Positions 31,205-42,200 of a DNA stretch of 64,000 nt are shown here, piece after piece (the stretch's first letter is position 1; the number at the start of each line of letters is the position of its first letter). The position numbers and the translations under genes were made by a program. The DNA lies in the NCBI RefSeq assembly GCF_902832845.1, contig NZ_CADFDB010000015.1, positions 93,383-157,382 on the forward strand. Reading direction: 5' to 3'. Under the pieces are notes generated by a model that was not told the DNA's origin, did not search any database, and saw only the letters and a list, made by a program, of their open reading frames with translations. The DNA is from Burkholderia metallica. GTDB lineage: Bacteria; Pseudomonadota; Gammaproteobacteria; Burkholderiales; Burkholderiaceae.

Positions 31205-32553
31205 TGCGATCGATTCGGCAACGGCTTACCTTGCTGGTGCTGTCGGGGGTCGTCGCTGTCTGGGCATACTCGCTGGTTTCAAGCTATCGCCAGGCAATTC
31301 ACGAAGCCGAGGAATGGGACGAAACACGCATCGAGCAAATCGCCCGGGCGTTTGCCGCGCTAGACGCGACCGATCTCCCGGTCTTTGCGGGAATCGTCAT
31401 CGGTGCAGGCGAAGACGACGATGGCGACAACGACGCGTCCCCACGGATGCTGTACGAAGTGAGCGCAACAGACGGACGCATTCTGGCTGCCAGTCAGGGG
31501 TTGGACACACTCGATCTGCCGACGTTGCCTTCGGCAGCATCCTTCCCGATCCGGTCCGGAAATCCGAAATGGCACGCCTACGTGCTAACCGATGCTGCGC
31601 GCGGCCGGACTGTGCGCATCTTCGAACAACGTACGCACCGCTCGGATCTGTCCGCCGAGGTTGCACGTCGCGTTGCGCGGCCGCTCGCATTCGCGCTGCC
31701 CGTGATGGCCGTATTGATCTGGCTGGCGATCGGTCGCAGCCTGACGCCATTGCGAACGCTGTCCGAGGCGATCGTGGCACGTTCACCTGACAGGCTCGAT
31801 GCCATTGGCACAAAGGGCATTCCGGACGAGGTGCGGCCGCTGGTCGCCGCGCTTAACACATTGTTGGAACGTCTGCGCGGCTCGCTCGATCGTGAGCGAG
31901 CATTTACGAGCGACGCAGCACATGAGCTCAAGACCCCGCTTGCAGCACTCAAGGTCCAGGCGCAGGTGGCGCTCACGGCGCGTGATCCGGAGCGCCAGAG
32001 GCGCGCAATGGAACGGGTTGTGGAGGGTGTCGACCGGAGCACCCATCTGGCGGACCAGTTGCTCGCACTGGCGCGACTAGACGAAACCATCCCGTTGCCC
32101 GGCGAGCCCGTTGATCTCGCACGCTTGGTGCAGACATGCGTGAATGACCATCAGGCGCGCGCGGATCGAAAACGGATGTCGCTGACGACACGCACTGACG
32201 AGGGCACTATCGTCCATGCGCCGCCGACGTTGGTTCGCGTCTTGCTCGACAATCTCGTCGATAACGCGATCAAGTATGGTCGGGAGCAAGGGAATGTTGA
32301 AATCGCGACGTGGCGAGATCCCGGCATGATTCGTATTGAGGTACGGGACGACGGCCCCGGTGTCTCGGACGGTAATCTGTCCAGACTGCACGACCGCTTC
32401 TTTCGCGGCGCGGATCATGACGAAAGCGGCAGCGGACTGGGGCTGTCAATCGTCGCACGCATCGTGACCAAACTCGGCGGGAGTTTCGCGTACGTCATCG
32501 GGTTGAACGGAACGGGGTTCGGCGTGCGTGTCGTCTTGCCTGTGTCGAACTGA
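31204..32553 (+). CDS. Sensor histidine kinase, QseC/PmrB type
   Basis: This is a 449-residue inner-membrane kinase. Helices at about 9-28 and 160-180 enclose a periplasmic domain with an acidic patch (AGEDDDGDND), followed by HAMP. The HisKA box AAHELKTPL has phosphoacceptor His240, and the ATPase domain reads NLVDNAIKYG...DDGPGVS...GSGLGLSIV. The acidic cluster might bind cations, which is an inference. A GTG three bases earlier is an alternative start. It is the partner of the regulator immediately upstream. Confidence 0.9.
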   Translation: MRSIRQRLTLLVLSGVVAVWAYSLVSSYRQAIHEAEEWDETRIEQIARAFAALDATDLPVFAGIVIGAGEDDDGDNDASPRMLYEVSATDGRILAASQGLDTLDLPTLPSAASFPIRSGNPKWHAYVLTDAARGRTVRIFEQRTHRSDLSAEVARRVARPLAFALPVMAVLIWLAIGRSLTPLRTLSEAIVARSPDRLDAIGTKGIPDEVRPLVAALNTLLERLRGSLDRERAFTSDAAHELKTPLAALKVQAQVALTARDPERQRRAMERVVEGVDRSTHLADQLLALARLDETIPLPGEPVDLARLVQTCVNDHQARADRKRMSLTTRTDEGTIVHAPPTLVRVLLDNLVDNAIKYGREQGNVEIATWRDPGMIRIEVRDDGPGVSDGNLSRLHDRFFRGADHDESGSGLGLSIVARIVTKLGGSFAYVIGLNGTGFGVRVVLPVSN

Positions 32554-32863
32554 TGCGGTATCAACGGCATGACGATGGCTCTCTCCACCGAACAAGGCCG
32601 GCGATGCGTGGCATGGCCGAATGAAGCGCGCCGTCTCGATTGGAGATGTTCGGTATAGGGTGGGCAGATTCCAGTCTGTCGATCTCTTCCACGACATATA
32701 AATTGAGGGTCGAATCTGGTGCGTTCTCTTCGGGCTGGGGCAACCAGAGTAATGCGGCGGCAGTCCATTTGTTCGGCGGGAACCTTGTCGCGCGCCCTGT
32801 TTTGAGGTTGTACCCGAAGCAATGTGGCATCGATAAAGCCGGAGAATCCGTCTCGCGTCAGAC

Positions 32864-32886
32864 CTTCCCAAAACTGTCACATTTCA
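32864..32886 (+). promoter_or_regulatory. Possible PhoB half-site upstream of pstS
   Basis: CTGTCAC followed by ATTTC, with an A-rich spacer before it, matches one half of a Pho box. The expected second repeat is poor (CCTTCCC). It lies about 48 bases before the pstS start. The evidence for phosphate control is weak. Confidence 0.3.
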
Positions 32887-32927
32887 TCGATATCTTCCCG
32901 CGCTTACCACACTCAGAAGGAATGGAA

Positions 32928-33956
32928 ATGAAACTGAAAGCGATCCCGGTTCTTATGCTGGCGATGCTGTCTTCGTCGCTTGTCCATGCGGTCGACATCA
33001 CCGGCGCGGGTAGCACGTTCGCAGCGCCGATCTACGCCAAATGGGCGGACGCCTATCACAAGTCCGGCGGGGGCAAGATCAATTACCAGGGGATCGGTTC
33101 GTCGGGGGGCATCAAGCAGATTCAGGCGAAGACCGTCGATTTCGCAGGCTCGGACGCTCCACTGAAGGACGTCGAACTGACGAAGGACGGCCTGTTTCAG
33201 TTCCCGACGGTCGTCGGCGGAGTCGTGCCGGCGATCAACGTGCCTGGCATCAAGGCAGGCGAGATCACGCTGTCGGGGCCGGTTCTCGGCGACATCTACC
33301 TCGGCAAGATCAAGAAGTGGAACGATCCGGCCATCGTTGCACTGAACCCCAAGGTCAAGCTGCCTGACCTCGACATTGCCGTAGTCCGTCGTGCCGACGG
33401 CTCGGGTACGAGCTTCATCTGGACGAACTACCTGTCGAAGGTCAACCCCGAGTGGAAGAGCAAGGTCGGGGAGGGCACGACGGTGGCTTGGCCGACAGGT
33501 TCGGGTGGCAAGGGTAACGACGGCGTTGCGGCATTCGTGCAGCGCCTGCCGGGCACGATCGGCTACGTCGAATGGGCGTACGCAAAGCAAAATCACATGA
33601 TTTACACTGCGATGAAGAACGAGTCGGGGGCGGTTGTCGAGCCGACGACCGAAACCTTCAAAGCCGCTGCTGCCGGTGCGGACTGGAAAAAGTCGTTCTA
33701 TCAGATTCTGACTAATGAGCCTGGCAAGGATGCGTGGCCGGTGGTCGGTGCGACATTCGTGCTGTTGCACACGGTGCAGGACAAGCCTGAACAGGCGAAG
33801 GAAACGTTGAAGTTCTTCGAATGGTCATTCAAGAATGGCACTTCAGCTGCCGACAGCCTTGACTATATTTCGCTGCCGCAATCGGTGGTCAGCGAGATCG
33901 AGAATCAGTGGAAGGTCAGGGTTAAGGATGCGACCGGTAAGTCCGTCGCTCCGTGA
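32928..33956 (+). CDS. pstS: PstS-type phosphate-binding protein
   Basis: This 342-residue periplasmic protein has a signal peptide ([12 protein letters not shown]) and the PstS signatures: [16 protein letters not shown] at the mature N-terminus, then [32 protein letters not shown] and [12 protein letters not shown]. These residues coordinate inorganic phosphate. The start at 32928 follows AGAAGGA. No pstCAB transporter genes follow, so it is an orphan that may scavenge phosphate or serve another binding role. A hairpin follows the stop. A fragment of a second pstS lies near 60.6 kb. Confidence 0.92.
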   Translation: MKLKAIPVLMLAMLSSSLVHAVDITGAGSTFAAPIYAKWADAYHKSGGGKINYQGIGSSGGIKQIQAKTVDFAGSDAPLKDVELTKDGLFQFPTVVGGVVPAINVPGIKAGEITLSGPVLGDIYLGKIKKWNDPAIVALNPKVKLPDLDIAVVRRADGSGTSFIWTNYLSKVNPEWKSKVGEGTTVAWPTGSGGKGNDGVAAFVQRLPGTIGYVEWAYAKQNHMIYTAMKNESGAVVEPTTETFKAAAAGADWKKSFYQILTNEPGKDAWPVVGATFVLLHTVQDKPEQAKETLKFFEWSFKNGTSAADSLDYISLPQSVVSEIENQWKVRVKDATGKSVAP

Positions 33957-33968
33957 TCTCGATGTGCA

Positions 33969-34349
33969 TCAGCCTGAAGCGCTATTGGGCGCTTCAGGTG
34001 CACTGATCCCGTATCGCGCGTCCGGGATTTCATGTAGTCGCGTTACGAAACGATTGCATTCGAGCGTGCCGGATTTGGCGCAAACACCCCAAGTGTTCTC
34101 GACGACGCGCACGAGCTGAACGAATATAGCGCTTTGATGGTCGTCTGCCGTGTCGGTGACCTCGATCTTCGGCGAGTAATCTTCACCTCGCCGGCCTTCA
34201 TTGAGGCTGCAGCGCACACCGCGCCAGCAAACCCATACGTGATCGTAGCGTTCGCCTCTCCCTATGCGCCCATAGCTTGCGTACGGCCGACGGTTAGTGG
34301 TCACCACGAGTAAGCCGGCCGACTTTACAGGTGCGTTCAGGAGCACCAT
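33969..34349 (-). CDS. Doubtful hypothetical protein
   Basis: A 126-codon frame with some protein-like stretches (GERYDHVWVCWRGVRCSLNEGRRG, then SAIFVQLVRVVENTWGVCAKSGTLECNRF). There is no ribosome binding site before the ATG, and its last codons overlap the pstS hairpin. It may be a degraded gene; no family is recognised. The surrounding region up to 34.7 kb holds no better candidate. Confidence 0.3.
   Translation of the reverse strand: MVLLNAPVKSAGLLVVTTNRRPYASYGRIGRGERYDHVWVCWRGVRCSLNEGRRGEDYSPKIEVTDTADDHQSAIFVQLVRVVENTWGVCAKSGTLECNRFVTRLHEIPDARYGISAPEAPNSASG
33973..33998 (+). terminator. pstS terminator hairpin
   Basis: A 10-base perfect stem (CCTGAAGCGC/GCGCTTCAGG) around a six-base loop begins 16 bases after the pstS stop, flanked by a further GTGCA/TGCAC pairing. 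No T-run follows. Confidence 0.55.
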
Positions 34350-34705
34350 CGCGGCTGCATATGGCCACTGCCATCGTCACGAGTATGCTCAGGCGATCGC
34401 TGCGGTCACCAGCGTGAAGAGGGTCCGTGCAATATCTAGGGGTCAGCAAGCGTTGAAGTAGCCCGCTCGACGGCACGACTGGTCGTTGCGCAGTGCATTT
34501 GCGTCCGGGAACTGCCGCATAGATTGAATATGATGACGGATCCTTGGCGATCACCGAATCGTGACCGACCAGTTCCTGCGGCTGGCGAAGTGGATGCGGG
34601 AATCACCGGACTAATCACCGGCCAGCATCGTCAAAGCATGCATGTCAGAGTCAACGCGCCTCCCGTGGCAAAATCTACCCGCCTTGCTAACTTGGGGAAA
34701 ACATC

Positions 34706-35395
34706 GTGCGCGTTCTCGTTATCGAAGACGACGCCAGCATCGCGGCCAATCTCTACGACTATCTGGAGAGTACTGGCTACGAAGTCGATATGGCCTTGAA
34801 CGGCCCTGCCGGCCTGAAGCTAGCTGTGTCGCAGTCCTGGGATGCAATCCTTCTCGATCTTTCGTTGCCGGGGATCGATGGGCTGACGCTATGCCGCAAG
34901 CTCCGCGAAGAAAACCATCGCGATACGCCGGTGCTGATGCTGACGGCTCGGGACACGCTGGACGACAAGCTCGACGGCTTTGATCACGGCGCCGACGACT
35001 ATCTCGTCAAGCCATTCTCGCTCAAGGAAGTCGGCGCGCGCCTCGGCGCGCTGGTCAAGCGCTACCGAGGGCAGGTTGCCGAGACCGCGCTGTGTTGCGC
35101 CGATGTCCGCCTCGATCTGAAGACACTGACAGTCGAGCGCGCCGGGCGGCCGGTGAAGATACCGCCCAAATGCCTGCATCTGCTGCGTCTGCTTATGCAG
35201 ACGCCGGGCCGGGTGATAGGTCATGCGGAGCTCGAAGCCGAAGTATGGGGCGACGCGCTGCCGGACAGCGACACGCTGCGCACGCACGTCTACACGTTGC
35301 GTCGCGCGCTCACCGCGCAGGGTGAACGTGACCCGATCGAAACCGTTCATGGTCTCGGCTACCGGTTCGTGGCGGGCGACGATCGTGCGCTTTAG
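34706..35395 (+). CDS. OmpR-family response regulator
   Basis: The 229-residue protein starts at GTG 34706. It has a receiver domain with Asp51 (ILLDLSLPGIDG), TARD and KPF motifs, and a winged helix (PKCLHLLRLLMQTPGRVIGHAELEAEVWG...VHGLGYRF). It overlaps the sensor kinase by 11 bases. Position directly upstream of an RND efflux operon suggests it controls that operon in response to the sensor's signal. The winged helix is of a different subtype from the three other regulators of the island. Confidence 0.9.
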   Translation: MRVLVIEDDASIAANLYDYLESTGYEVDMALNGPAGLKLAVSQSWDAILLDLSLPGIDGLTLCRKLREENHRDTPVLMLTARDTLDDKLDGFDHGADDYLVKPFSLKEVGARLGALVKRYRGQVAETALCCADVRLDLKTLTVERAGRPVKIPPKCLHLLRLLMQTPGRVIGHAELEAEVWGDALPDSDTLRTHVYTLRRALTAQGERDPIETVHGLGYRFVAGDDRAL

Positions 35396-36671
35396 CCTTC
35401 GTGCGAAGGTCGCGCTCTTCTTCTCCGCGCTGACGATCGTACTGCTCATCGCGCAGGCTTTGGGCGTCAAGACGCTCGCCGAAGCGCAGGAGGAACGACT
35501 GATCACAGCGCTGATCAGCGACGATCTTGCCAGCGTGCTTCGTTCGTATCGCAGCGACCCTGCGCTGATGCCGCCGTTCGATGTCCGGCTGAAGGGCTAT
35601 GTATCGGCGGCGGACCGCCCGCAACTCACGCTGCCGGACTCGGTGACTCAACTCCCCGACGGCACCCACGAAATCATCCTCGACGACCGAGAGATTCACG
35701 TCGCGATCGTCTCGTTCGGCGCGGGCCGCCTCTACCGCGTGTACGACTTCAGTGCTTACGAGCAGCGATTCCGGCAGGTGATCAACGCATTGATGGCCGG
35801 CACCGGCGTGTTCGCGCTGCTCACGATCTGGTGCGCGTTCTGGTTGTCGGGGCTGCTGGTGCGGCAGGTCGCGAGCCTGGCGCAGCAGGTCAAATCGCTG
35901 CGGCTCGGCGGCGCTGCGTCGCTGAACACCGGGAAGTACGACGAGGTCGAGGTGGGCGAGCTGGCTGAAGCGTTCAACGACTACTATCGGCGCATGGCCG
36001 AGATGGTCGAGCGCGAGAAGGAATTCGCCGGAAACGTCAGCCACGAACTGCGCACACCGCTGACCGTGATCAAGACCAGTTGCGAACTGATCGAGCACGA
36101 TGCGTCCATCGGTGCGAAGTCGCGCGCCCGCCTGCGGCAGATCGAGCGCGCGGCGGACGGAATGAAGGATCTGGTCGACGCACTGCTGCTGCTTGCGCGC
36201 GAGCAACAGCCAGCCGACATTGCTGCCGTGAGCCTCGTCGGCGCGATCGAAGAAGCGGTCGATCCAGCCGCCGCGACGCTGTACGCCAAGGGCATCCATA
36301 CCAGGATCGATATCGATCACGGCGTGCATGTCGAGGTCAGCCGCTCCGTGCTCAGGCTCGTGCTGTCGAATCTGATCGATAACGCCGTCCGCTATACGGA
36401 TCGCGGCGAGATCGCGTTCTCGTTCGCGGACGGCTGGCTGCATATTGACGATACCGGCCACGGCATCCCGGCCGACGCGCTGCCGCGCGTGTTCGATCGC
36501 GGCTACCAGGCACGGACGGCCGCGCCGGGTTTCGGCATCGGCCTGTCGATCGTGAAGAAGATCTGCGACCGCCACGGATGGACGATTCGGATCGGCAGCG
36601 AACCAGGCCGGGGCACCCGCGTGTCGCTATGCCTGCCGGCCCCGAACCCGGTGCGCCCGGGGTCGACCTGA
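35385..36671 (+). CDS. Sensor histidine kinase of the first efflux system
   Basis: This 428-residue kinase starts at GTG 35385 inside the end of the regulator gene. It has membrane helices at about 9-28 and 140-162, a short periplasmic domain and a HAMP segment. The HisKA box (NVSHELRTPLT) has His220, and the ATPase domain reads NLIDNAVRYT...DDTGHGIP...GFGIGLSIVKK. It is the partner of the regulator at 34706. The first gene of the efflux operon starts 88 bases after its stop. Confidence 0.9.
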   Translation: MRFSLRAKVALFFSALTIVLLIAQALGVKTLAEAQEERLITALISDDLASVLRSYRSDPALMPPFDVRLKGYVSAADRPQLTLPDSVTQLPDGTHEIILDDREIHVAIVSFGAGRLYRVYDFSAYEQRFRQVINALMAGTGVFALLTIWCAFWLSGLLVRQVASLAQQVKSLRLGGAASLNTGKYDEVEVGELAEAFNDYYRRMAEMVEREKEFAGNVSHELRTPLTVIKTSCELIEHDASIGAKSRARLRQIERAADGMKDLVDALLLLAREQQPADIAAVSLVGAIEEAVDPAAATLYAKGIHTRIDIDHGVHVEVSRSVLRLVLSNLIDNAVRYTDRGEIAFSFADGWLHIDDTGHGIPADALPRVFDRGYQARTAAPGFGIGLSIVKKICDRHGWTIRIGSEPGRGTRVSLCLPAPNPVRPGST

Positions 36672-36758
36672 CCCTTTGTTGACAAAAACTTCACAACCGG
36701 TTGCGTAGTATCCGGGCCGAAAGCCGACACCCGGTCGGCATGGACCCTGGATATCCTT

Positions 36759-38150
36759 ATGCGCGGAGCGCTGCTTATCGTCTGTGCGTTGCTGGGCGGC
36801 TGTGCGACCTACCATCCCCAGCCGATCGCTCCGTTACTGATTGCCCGTCAATTCGAGAACCGTACGCTCGCGAGCGACGAACTGCATGCGTACCTCGCGC
36901 GCGAGCTTGGGCACGACTTAGCGCAGTGGCCGCTGCCGCACTGGAACCGCGAGACGCTCACGCTGGCGGCCTGGTACTACAGTCCGGCGCTGGATGTCGC
37001 GCGCGCACAGTGGGGAACCGCGAAGGCCGGAATCGATGTGGCCGGCGCGATTCCGAATCCGGTCCTTCAGTTGCCGTTCCAGTGGGCGACGCCGAATCCG
37101 GGGCCGGGTGCGCCGTTCACAACCGGGCCGGCACTCGATATCCCGATCGAGACCGCGGGCAAGCGCGGCTATCGGATCGATCAGGCGTCACACCTGTCGG
37201 AATCCGCTCGTCTTGCGATCGGCAACGAAGCGTGGAAAGTCGGCGCTCAGGTACGTGACGCGCTCCTGGCGCTTCATGCGGACCGCGAACGCAGCGCGCT
37301 GTTGTTGCGCAAGGTCGAGGCCGAACAGCAGATCGTCGCGATGGTGACGAAGCGACGCGCCGTCGGAGAAAGCGCGGGTCCCGACGTCGATGCGGCCGTC
37401 GCCGCGCAAACCCAGGCGCAGGTCGATCTGGCAGCCAGCCGAGCAGCCGAACGGGATGCGCACGCGCAACTGGCTGCGGCGATCGGCATACCGGCAGCCG
37501 CGCTCGAGCATGTCGCGTTCGATTTCGACGGATTCGACGGCGCTTCACCACCGCCACCCGCGACCGAGGCCCGGCGCGACGCGATCCTGCATCGTGCCGA
37601 CCTGCTCGGTTCGCTCGCCGACTATGCCGCCGCCGAATCGGCGTTGCAGCTGGAGGTCGCGAAGCAATACCCTGACATTCATCTGGGCCCTGGATACACG
37701 TACGACACCGGCACGCACAAGATCGCGTTCGGCTTGGCCGGCATCACGCTACCGATCTTCGATCAGAATCAGGGCGGTATCGCCCAGGCGGAAGCGAAGC
37801 GCAAGGAAGCCGCGGCCCGCACCGTCGCGCTGCAGGACACGATCCTCGGCGATCTCGACCACGCGCTGACTCGCTATCGATCGAGCATCGATGCGTTGCA
37901 GCTGTCCGATGCGCACCGAATCGCCGCACGCAGGCAACTCGACAGTCAGGAGGCCGGATTCGCGGCCGGCGACGTCGATCGCCTGACGCTCACGCAGGCG
38001 AAGGCCGACTACCAGGCCAGCGAGATCGCTCGTCTGGATGCGACCGTCGCGGTTCGCCAGGCGGCCGGCGCGCTCGAGGACGCGATGCAGCGCCCGCTGA
38101 TGCCGGACGCCGGTCGAACCCTCTCTCCGTTACAACAGGGTGCGCGATGA
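36759..38150 (+). CDS. TolC-family outer-membrane efflux lipoprotein
   Basis: The 463-residue protein has a lipoprotein signal (LLGGCATY, Cys at 15) and two long helical repeats typical of CzcC/NodT outer-membrane channels. It ends with coiled-coil segments (EAKRKEAAARTVALQDTIL, ASEIARLDATVAVRQAAGALEDAMQRP). It forms the outer-membrane exit duct of the tripartite pump. The stop overlaps the adaptor start by four bases (ATGA). The PNPVLQLP and GPGYTYDTGTHKI regions are typical of this subfamily. Confidence 0.88.
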   Translation: MRGALLIVCALLGGCATYHPQPIAPLLIARQFENRTLASDELHAYLARELGHDLAQWPLPHWNRETLTLAAWYYSPALDVARAQWGTAKAGIDVAGAIPNPVLQLPFQWATPNPGPGAPFTTGPALDIPIETAGKRGYRIDQASHLSESARLAIGNEAWKVGAQVRDALLALHADRERSALLLRKVEAEQQIVAMVTKRRAVGESAGPDVDAAVAAQTQAQVDLAASRAAERDAHAQLAAAIGIPAAALEHVAFDFDGFDGASPPPPATEARRDAILHRADLLGSLADYAAAESALQLEVAKQYPDIHLGPGYTYDTGTHKIAFGLAGITLPIFDQNQGGIAQAEAKRKEAAARTVALQDTILGDLDHALTRYRSSIDALQLSDAHRIAARRQLDSQEAGFAAGDVDRLTLTQAKADYQASEIARLDATVAVRQAAGALEDAMQRPLMPDAGRTLSPLQQGAR

Positions 38151-39208
38151 AACGCCGACTGTTCGTCCTCTCAGTCATTTCCATCGCGCTGGTCGCCGGT
38201 GCCGGGGGGTACATCTACCGGACGCTCGGTCCAGGAGCATCGCCACCGGTTGCCGCAGCACCCACGGCGCAGCCCACCGTGCAAACCGTGAACGGCGAAA
38301 CGGTCGTCGTCGTACCGGCCGACGAGCAGCGCGCCGGCCGGATCGAGGTGACGACGCTCGCCGCGGCGGCCATGCGCTCCGGCCACACCGCCTATGCGAC
38401 GGTCGTCGATCTGCAGCCGTTGTTCGATCTGCGCAACCGGCTGGCAACCGCCATCGCGGACCGCGATGCCGCACGTGAACTGGCGGCAACATCGCAAGCG
38501 CAATACGAGCGAAGCCGGACGCTTTTCGCGGACGATCGCAACATCTCTCAAAAGGCGCTGCAGGATGCGCAGGCGGCCGCCCAAACGGCTCGCGCGAAGC
38601 TGCAGTCCGCCGATGCGGCACAGCGCTCGCTGGCTGCGACGATGCGCCAGCAGTTCGGCGATGTGCTGACGAATGCCTCGATGGCGCCTCAATCAAGGCT
38701 GTTTCAGCAACTGCTCGCCGGGCAGACGGTTGTCGTGCGAGTGACGCTGCCGCCGGACGATGCGGATACCGCTCCCGAACGTATCGCGATCGATGGCCTG
38801 GACGGGCAGCCAGTGACGGCACAGAAGCTGTCGTCGTCGCCGCAGGGCGATCCGGCGGTACAGGGCAATCCGTGGCTCTATGCGGCCGCGCGTGCGTTAC
38901 CGGTTGGTACCCGCACAAGCGCGCACGTGCCCGGCGCGAATCTGGCCGCGTCCGCAGTGGCGATCCCCGATCGGGCCGTCGTGTGGTACGGCGGCCAGCC
39001 CTGGGTCTATGTACGCACGGCACCCGATCGCTTCACGCGTCGCGCCGTGCCAGCCGAATCCGCCGGCGATCAGGGCTTCGACGTGACGACGGGTTTCCAT
39101 GCCGGCGATGCCGTCGTGACGCAGGGTGCGCAGTTGCTGCTGTCGGAGGAGCAGAAGCCGCAGGGCATTGCAACGGCCTGCAAGGATCCGCCCGAATGCG
39201 ACGACTGA
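38147..39208 (+). CDS. RND periplasmic adaptor (membrane fusion) protein
   Basis: This 353-residue adaptor has an N-terminal membrane anchor (LFVLSVISIALVAGAGGYIY). A helical hairpin (ATSQAQYERSRTLFADDRNISQKALQDAQAAAQTARAKLQ) follows, and then barrel and membrane-proximal domains (VTLPPDD..., QPWVYVRTAPDRFTRRAVP). It is of the CusB/CzcB type, linking the inner-membrane pump to the outer channel. There is no extended His/Met-rich metal-binding tail, although the C-terminus contains a Cys pair (CKDPPECDD). It ends 42 bases before the pump gene. Confidence 0.88.
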   Translation: MKRRLFVLSVISIALVAGAGGYIYRTLGPGASPPVAAAPTAQPTVQTVNGETVVVVPADEQRAGRIEVTTLAAAAMRSGHTAYATVVDLQPLFDLRNRLATAIADRDAARELAATSQAQYERSRTLFADDRNISQKALQDAQAAAQTARAKLQSADAAQRSLAATMRQQFGDVLTNASMAPQSRLFQQLLAGQTVVVRVTLPPDDADTAPERIAIDGLDGQPVTAQKLSSSPQGDPAVQGNPWLYAAARALPVGTRTSAHVPGANLAASAVAIPDRAVVWYGGQPWVYVRTAPDRFTRRAVPAESAGDQGFDVTTGFHAGDAVVTQGAQLLLSEEQKPQGIATACKDPPECDD

Positions 39209-39250
39209 ATCCGAAGGTCGGTTCGCCTGTCATCCATCCGATAACTGCCC

Positions 39251-42200
39251 ATGCTTAACGCGATTATCAGGTTCTCGCTGCGCTTTCGCGGCATCGTGTA
39301 TGCGCTCGCCGTGCTCGCGGCCGGCTACGGCCTCTATTCACTGACGCGCGCAAAGCTCGATGTGTTCCCGGAATTTGCGCCACCGATGAGCATCGTCCAG
39401 ACCGAAGCACCGGGCCTGACCAGTGAACAGGTTGAGACGCTCGTGACGCAACCGGTCGAGAACGCGCTCGGCGGCATGGTCGGGCTGCAATCGATGCGTT
39501 CGAAATCGATGCAGGGCCTGTCCGCGATCACGCTCGTATTCGACGCTCGCGCGAACGTGATGCAGGTCCGACAACTGGTCTCCGAGCAGGTGAACGCGCT
39601 CGCCGCGACTTTGCCTGCCGGCGTGCAGCCGCCGCGACTGCTGCCGCTCACGACCACGACCTGCGTAGTGCGGACCATCGGACTGACGTCGAAAACCCGC
39701 TCGCTGATGGATCTGTACGACGTCGCGCAATGGACGGTCAAACCGCAGTTGCTCAGCGTCCCTGGTGTGGCGGACGCGATCGTGTTCGGCGGCGAGACGC
39801 GCCAGTTGCAGATCCAGGTCGATCCGGCGAAGCTGATGCGCTACGGCCTGTCGATCCAGGACGTGATCGCCGCGGCACGGTTGTCGACCGGCGTGCGCGG
39901 CGCCGGCTTCATCGAGAACGCGAACCAGCGCATCGCCGTCAACGCGGACGGCCAGATCACGACACCCGCGAAACTGGCTGGTGTCGTGCTGCGCTGGAGC
40001 AACGGTGCTGCCGTACGCCTCGGTGACGTTGCCACCGTGACCTGGGGCAGTGCTCCGTCCGTCGGCGCGGCGTCGATCATGGGCCAGCCCGGGGTGATGC
40101 TGGTGCTCGAAAGCCAGTACGGCACCAACACGCGGACGGTGACGAAAGCGATCGAGCAGTCGCTTGCCGCACTGAAGCCGGAACTCGAACGGCAAGGATT
40201 CGACCTGAATGCCGACGTGTTCCGGCCCGCCAGCTTCATCGACGCGTCGATCGGTCACCTGCGGACCTCGCTGCTGGTCGGTGCGGTGCTGGTCATCGCG
40301 GTGCTGTTCCTGTTCCTGCTCAATGCGAGGACGGCCATCATCTCGGCGGTCGCGATTCCTCTCTCGCTGCTGATCGCGATCGTCGTGCTGACGGCGTTCG
40401 GTGTGAGCCTCAATACGATGACGCTCGGCGGTCTCGCGATCGCGCTCGGCGAGGTGGTCGACGATGCGATCATCGACGTCGAGAACATCTACCGGCGGCT
40501 GCGCCAGAACCGCAACCTGCCCGCGCCGCTGCCGGCCTATCGCGTGGTGCTGCGCGCGTCGCTCGAAGTGCGTAGCGCGGTCGTGTTCGCCACCTTCATC
40601 GTGATGCTGATCTTCCTGCCGGTCCTGTCGCTGTCGGGTGTAGCCGGCAAGCTGTTCGCGCCGCTCGGCATCGCGTACATCCTCGCGGTGCTCGCTTCGC
40701 TCGGCGTCGCGCTCACGCTCACGCCTGCGATGGCGCTTGCACTGCTGGCACGCGGGCCGCTCCCCGCGCATGAACCCCGTTTGCTGACGTGGCTGAAGGC
40801 GCGCTACACCGCGGTGCTGCGGAAGGTCGAGCAGCGCGTCGGAACCGTGATGGCGGTCGTCGCGCTGCTGTGCGTCTCGGCGCTCGCCGCGCTGCCGTTC
40901 CTGCGCGGCAACTTCATTCCGGAGCTGCGCGAAGGACACTACATCGTGCACATGGGCCTCGCGCCCGGCACGTCGCTCGCCGAATCGATGCGCGTCGGCA
41001 AGCAGGTTTCGCAGGCACTGATGCGCGTACCCGGCGTGCAACTGGTGGCGCAGCGCGCGGGCCGCGCGAACGAGGTCGTCGATCCGGTCGGGGTACAGCT
41101 CAGCGAGTTCGAGGTCGACCTCAAGCCGATGGGCGCGTCCGGCCAGAACTCGACCTTGCATCGCATTCAGGACGCGCTGTCGCGCTTCCCCGGCCTGTCC
41201 ACGTCGGTCAACACGTTCCTGGTCGAGCGCATCGACGAAACCATTTCGGGGGTGACGGCGCCCGTGGTCGTCAACGTGTTCGGCGACAACCTCGATGTAA
41301 TCGACCGCACGGCACAGAGCATCGCCCGGCTGCTGGGAACGATTTACGGCGTGGCAAGCGTGAATGTCGAATCGCCGCCCGGCATTCCCGAACTCGAGGT
41401 CAGGCTCAAGCCGGAGCAGTTGAGCCGCTGGGGCTATAGGCCCGTGGAAGTGCTTGATGCGATCCAGAGCGCGTACCAGGGCGCCACGGTGGCACAAACC
41501 TATGAGGGCGGTCGGACCTATGACGTGTCGGTTGTTCTCGCGCCTGGCATTCGCAGGAATCTCGATGATGTCGGCGCATTGATGCTGCACAACCCAGATG
41601 GCCTCGCCGTCCCGCTGCGTGAGCTGGCGGCGATCAGCCAGGTGTCCGGCCGCTACCAGATCACCCATGATGGCGGCCGGCGCATGCAAGCAGTCGCCGT
41701 GACGCTCGGCAGCCGTGCAGTGAGCGATTTCGTGCGCGAAGCCCAGGCCCGCGTGAATCGCGAGATCGTGATGCCAACGGGCACGTATGCGGTGTTCTCC
41801 GGGGAAAGCGAAGCGCGCGCGCAATCGCAGCGCGACCTGCTCGCCTATGGCGGGATGTCGATCGTCGGCATCGCGCTGCTGCTGTTCCTCGCAATGAAAA
41901 GCCGACGCGGGGTGCTGCTTGTGATGGTGAACTTGCCGTTCGCCCTGGTCGGCGGGGTGCTGAGCGTGGTGCTGACCGGCGGCGACCTGTCGCTTGGTGG
42001 CATGGTCGGCTTCGTGACGCTGTTCGGCATATCATTGCGCAACTCGATCATGCTGATCAGCCACTACGAGCATCTGGTACACGTCGACGAGATCCCCTGG
42101 AATGCCGACACGGCCGTGCGCGGCGCCTCCGAACGACTGATTCCTATCATGATGACCGCGCTTGTAACGGGGCTGGCATTGTTGCCGCTCGCGCTGACCA

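Noticed and set aside
39338-41824. An 828-codon minus-strand frame opposite the first RND pump
   Set aside because: Very His/Arg/Asp-rich composition typical of the reverse strand of a high-GC gene; the pump on the plus strand is certain.
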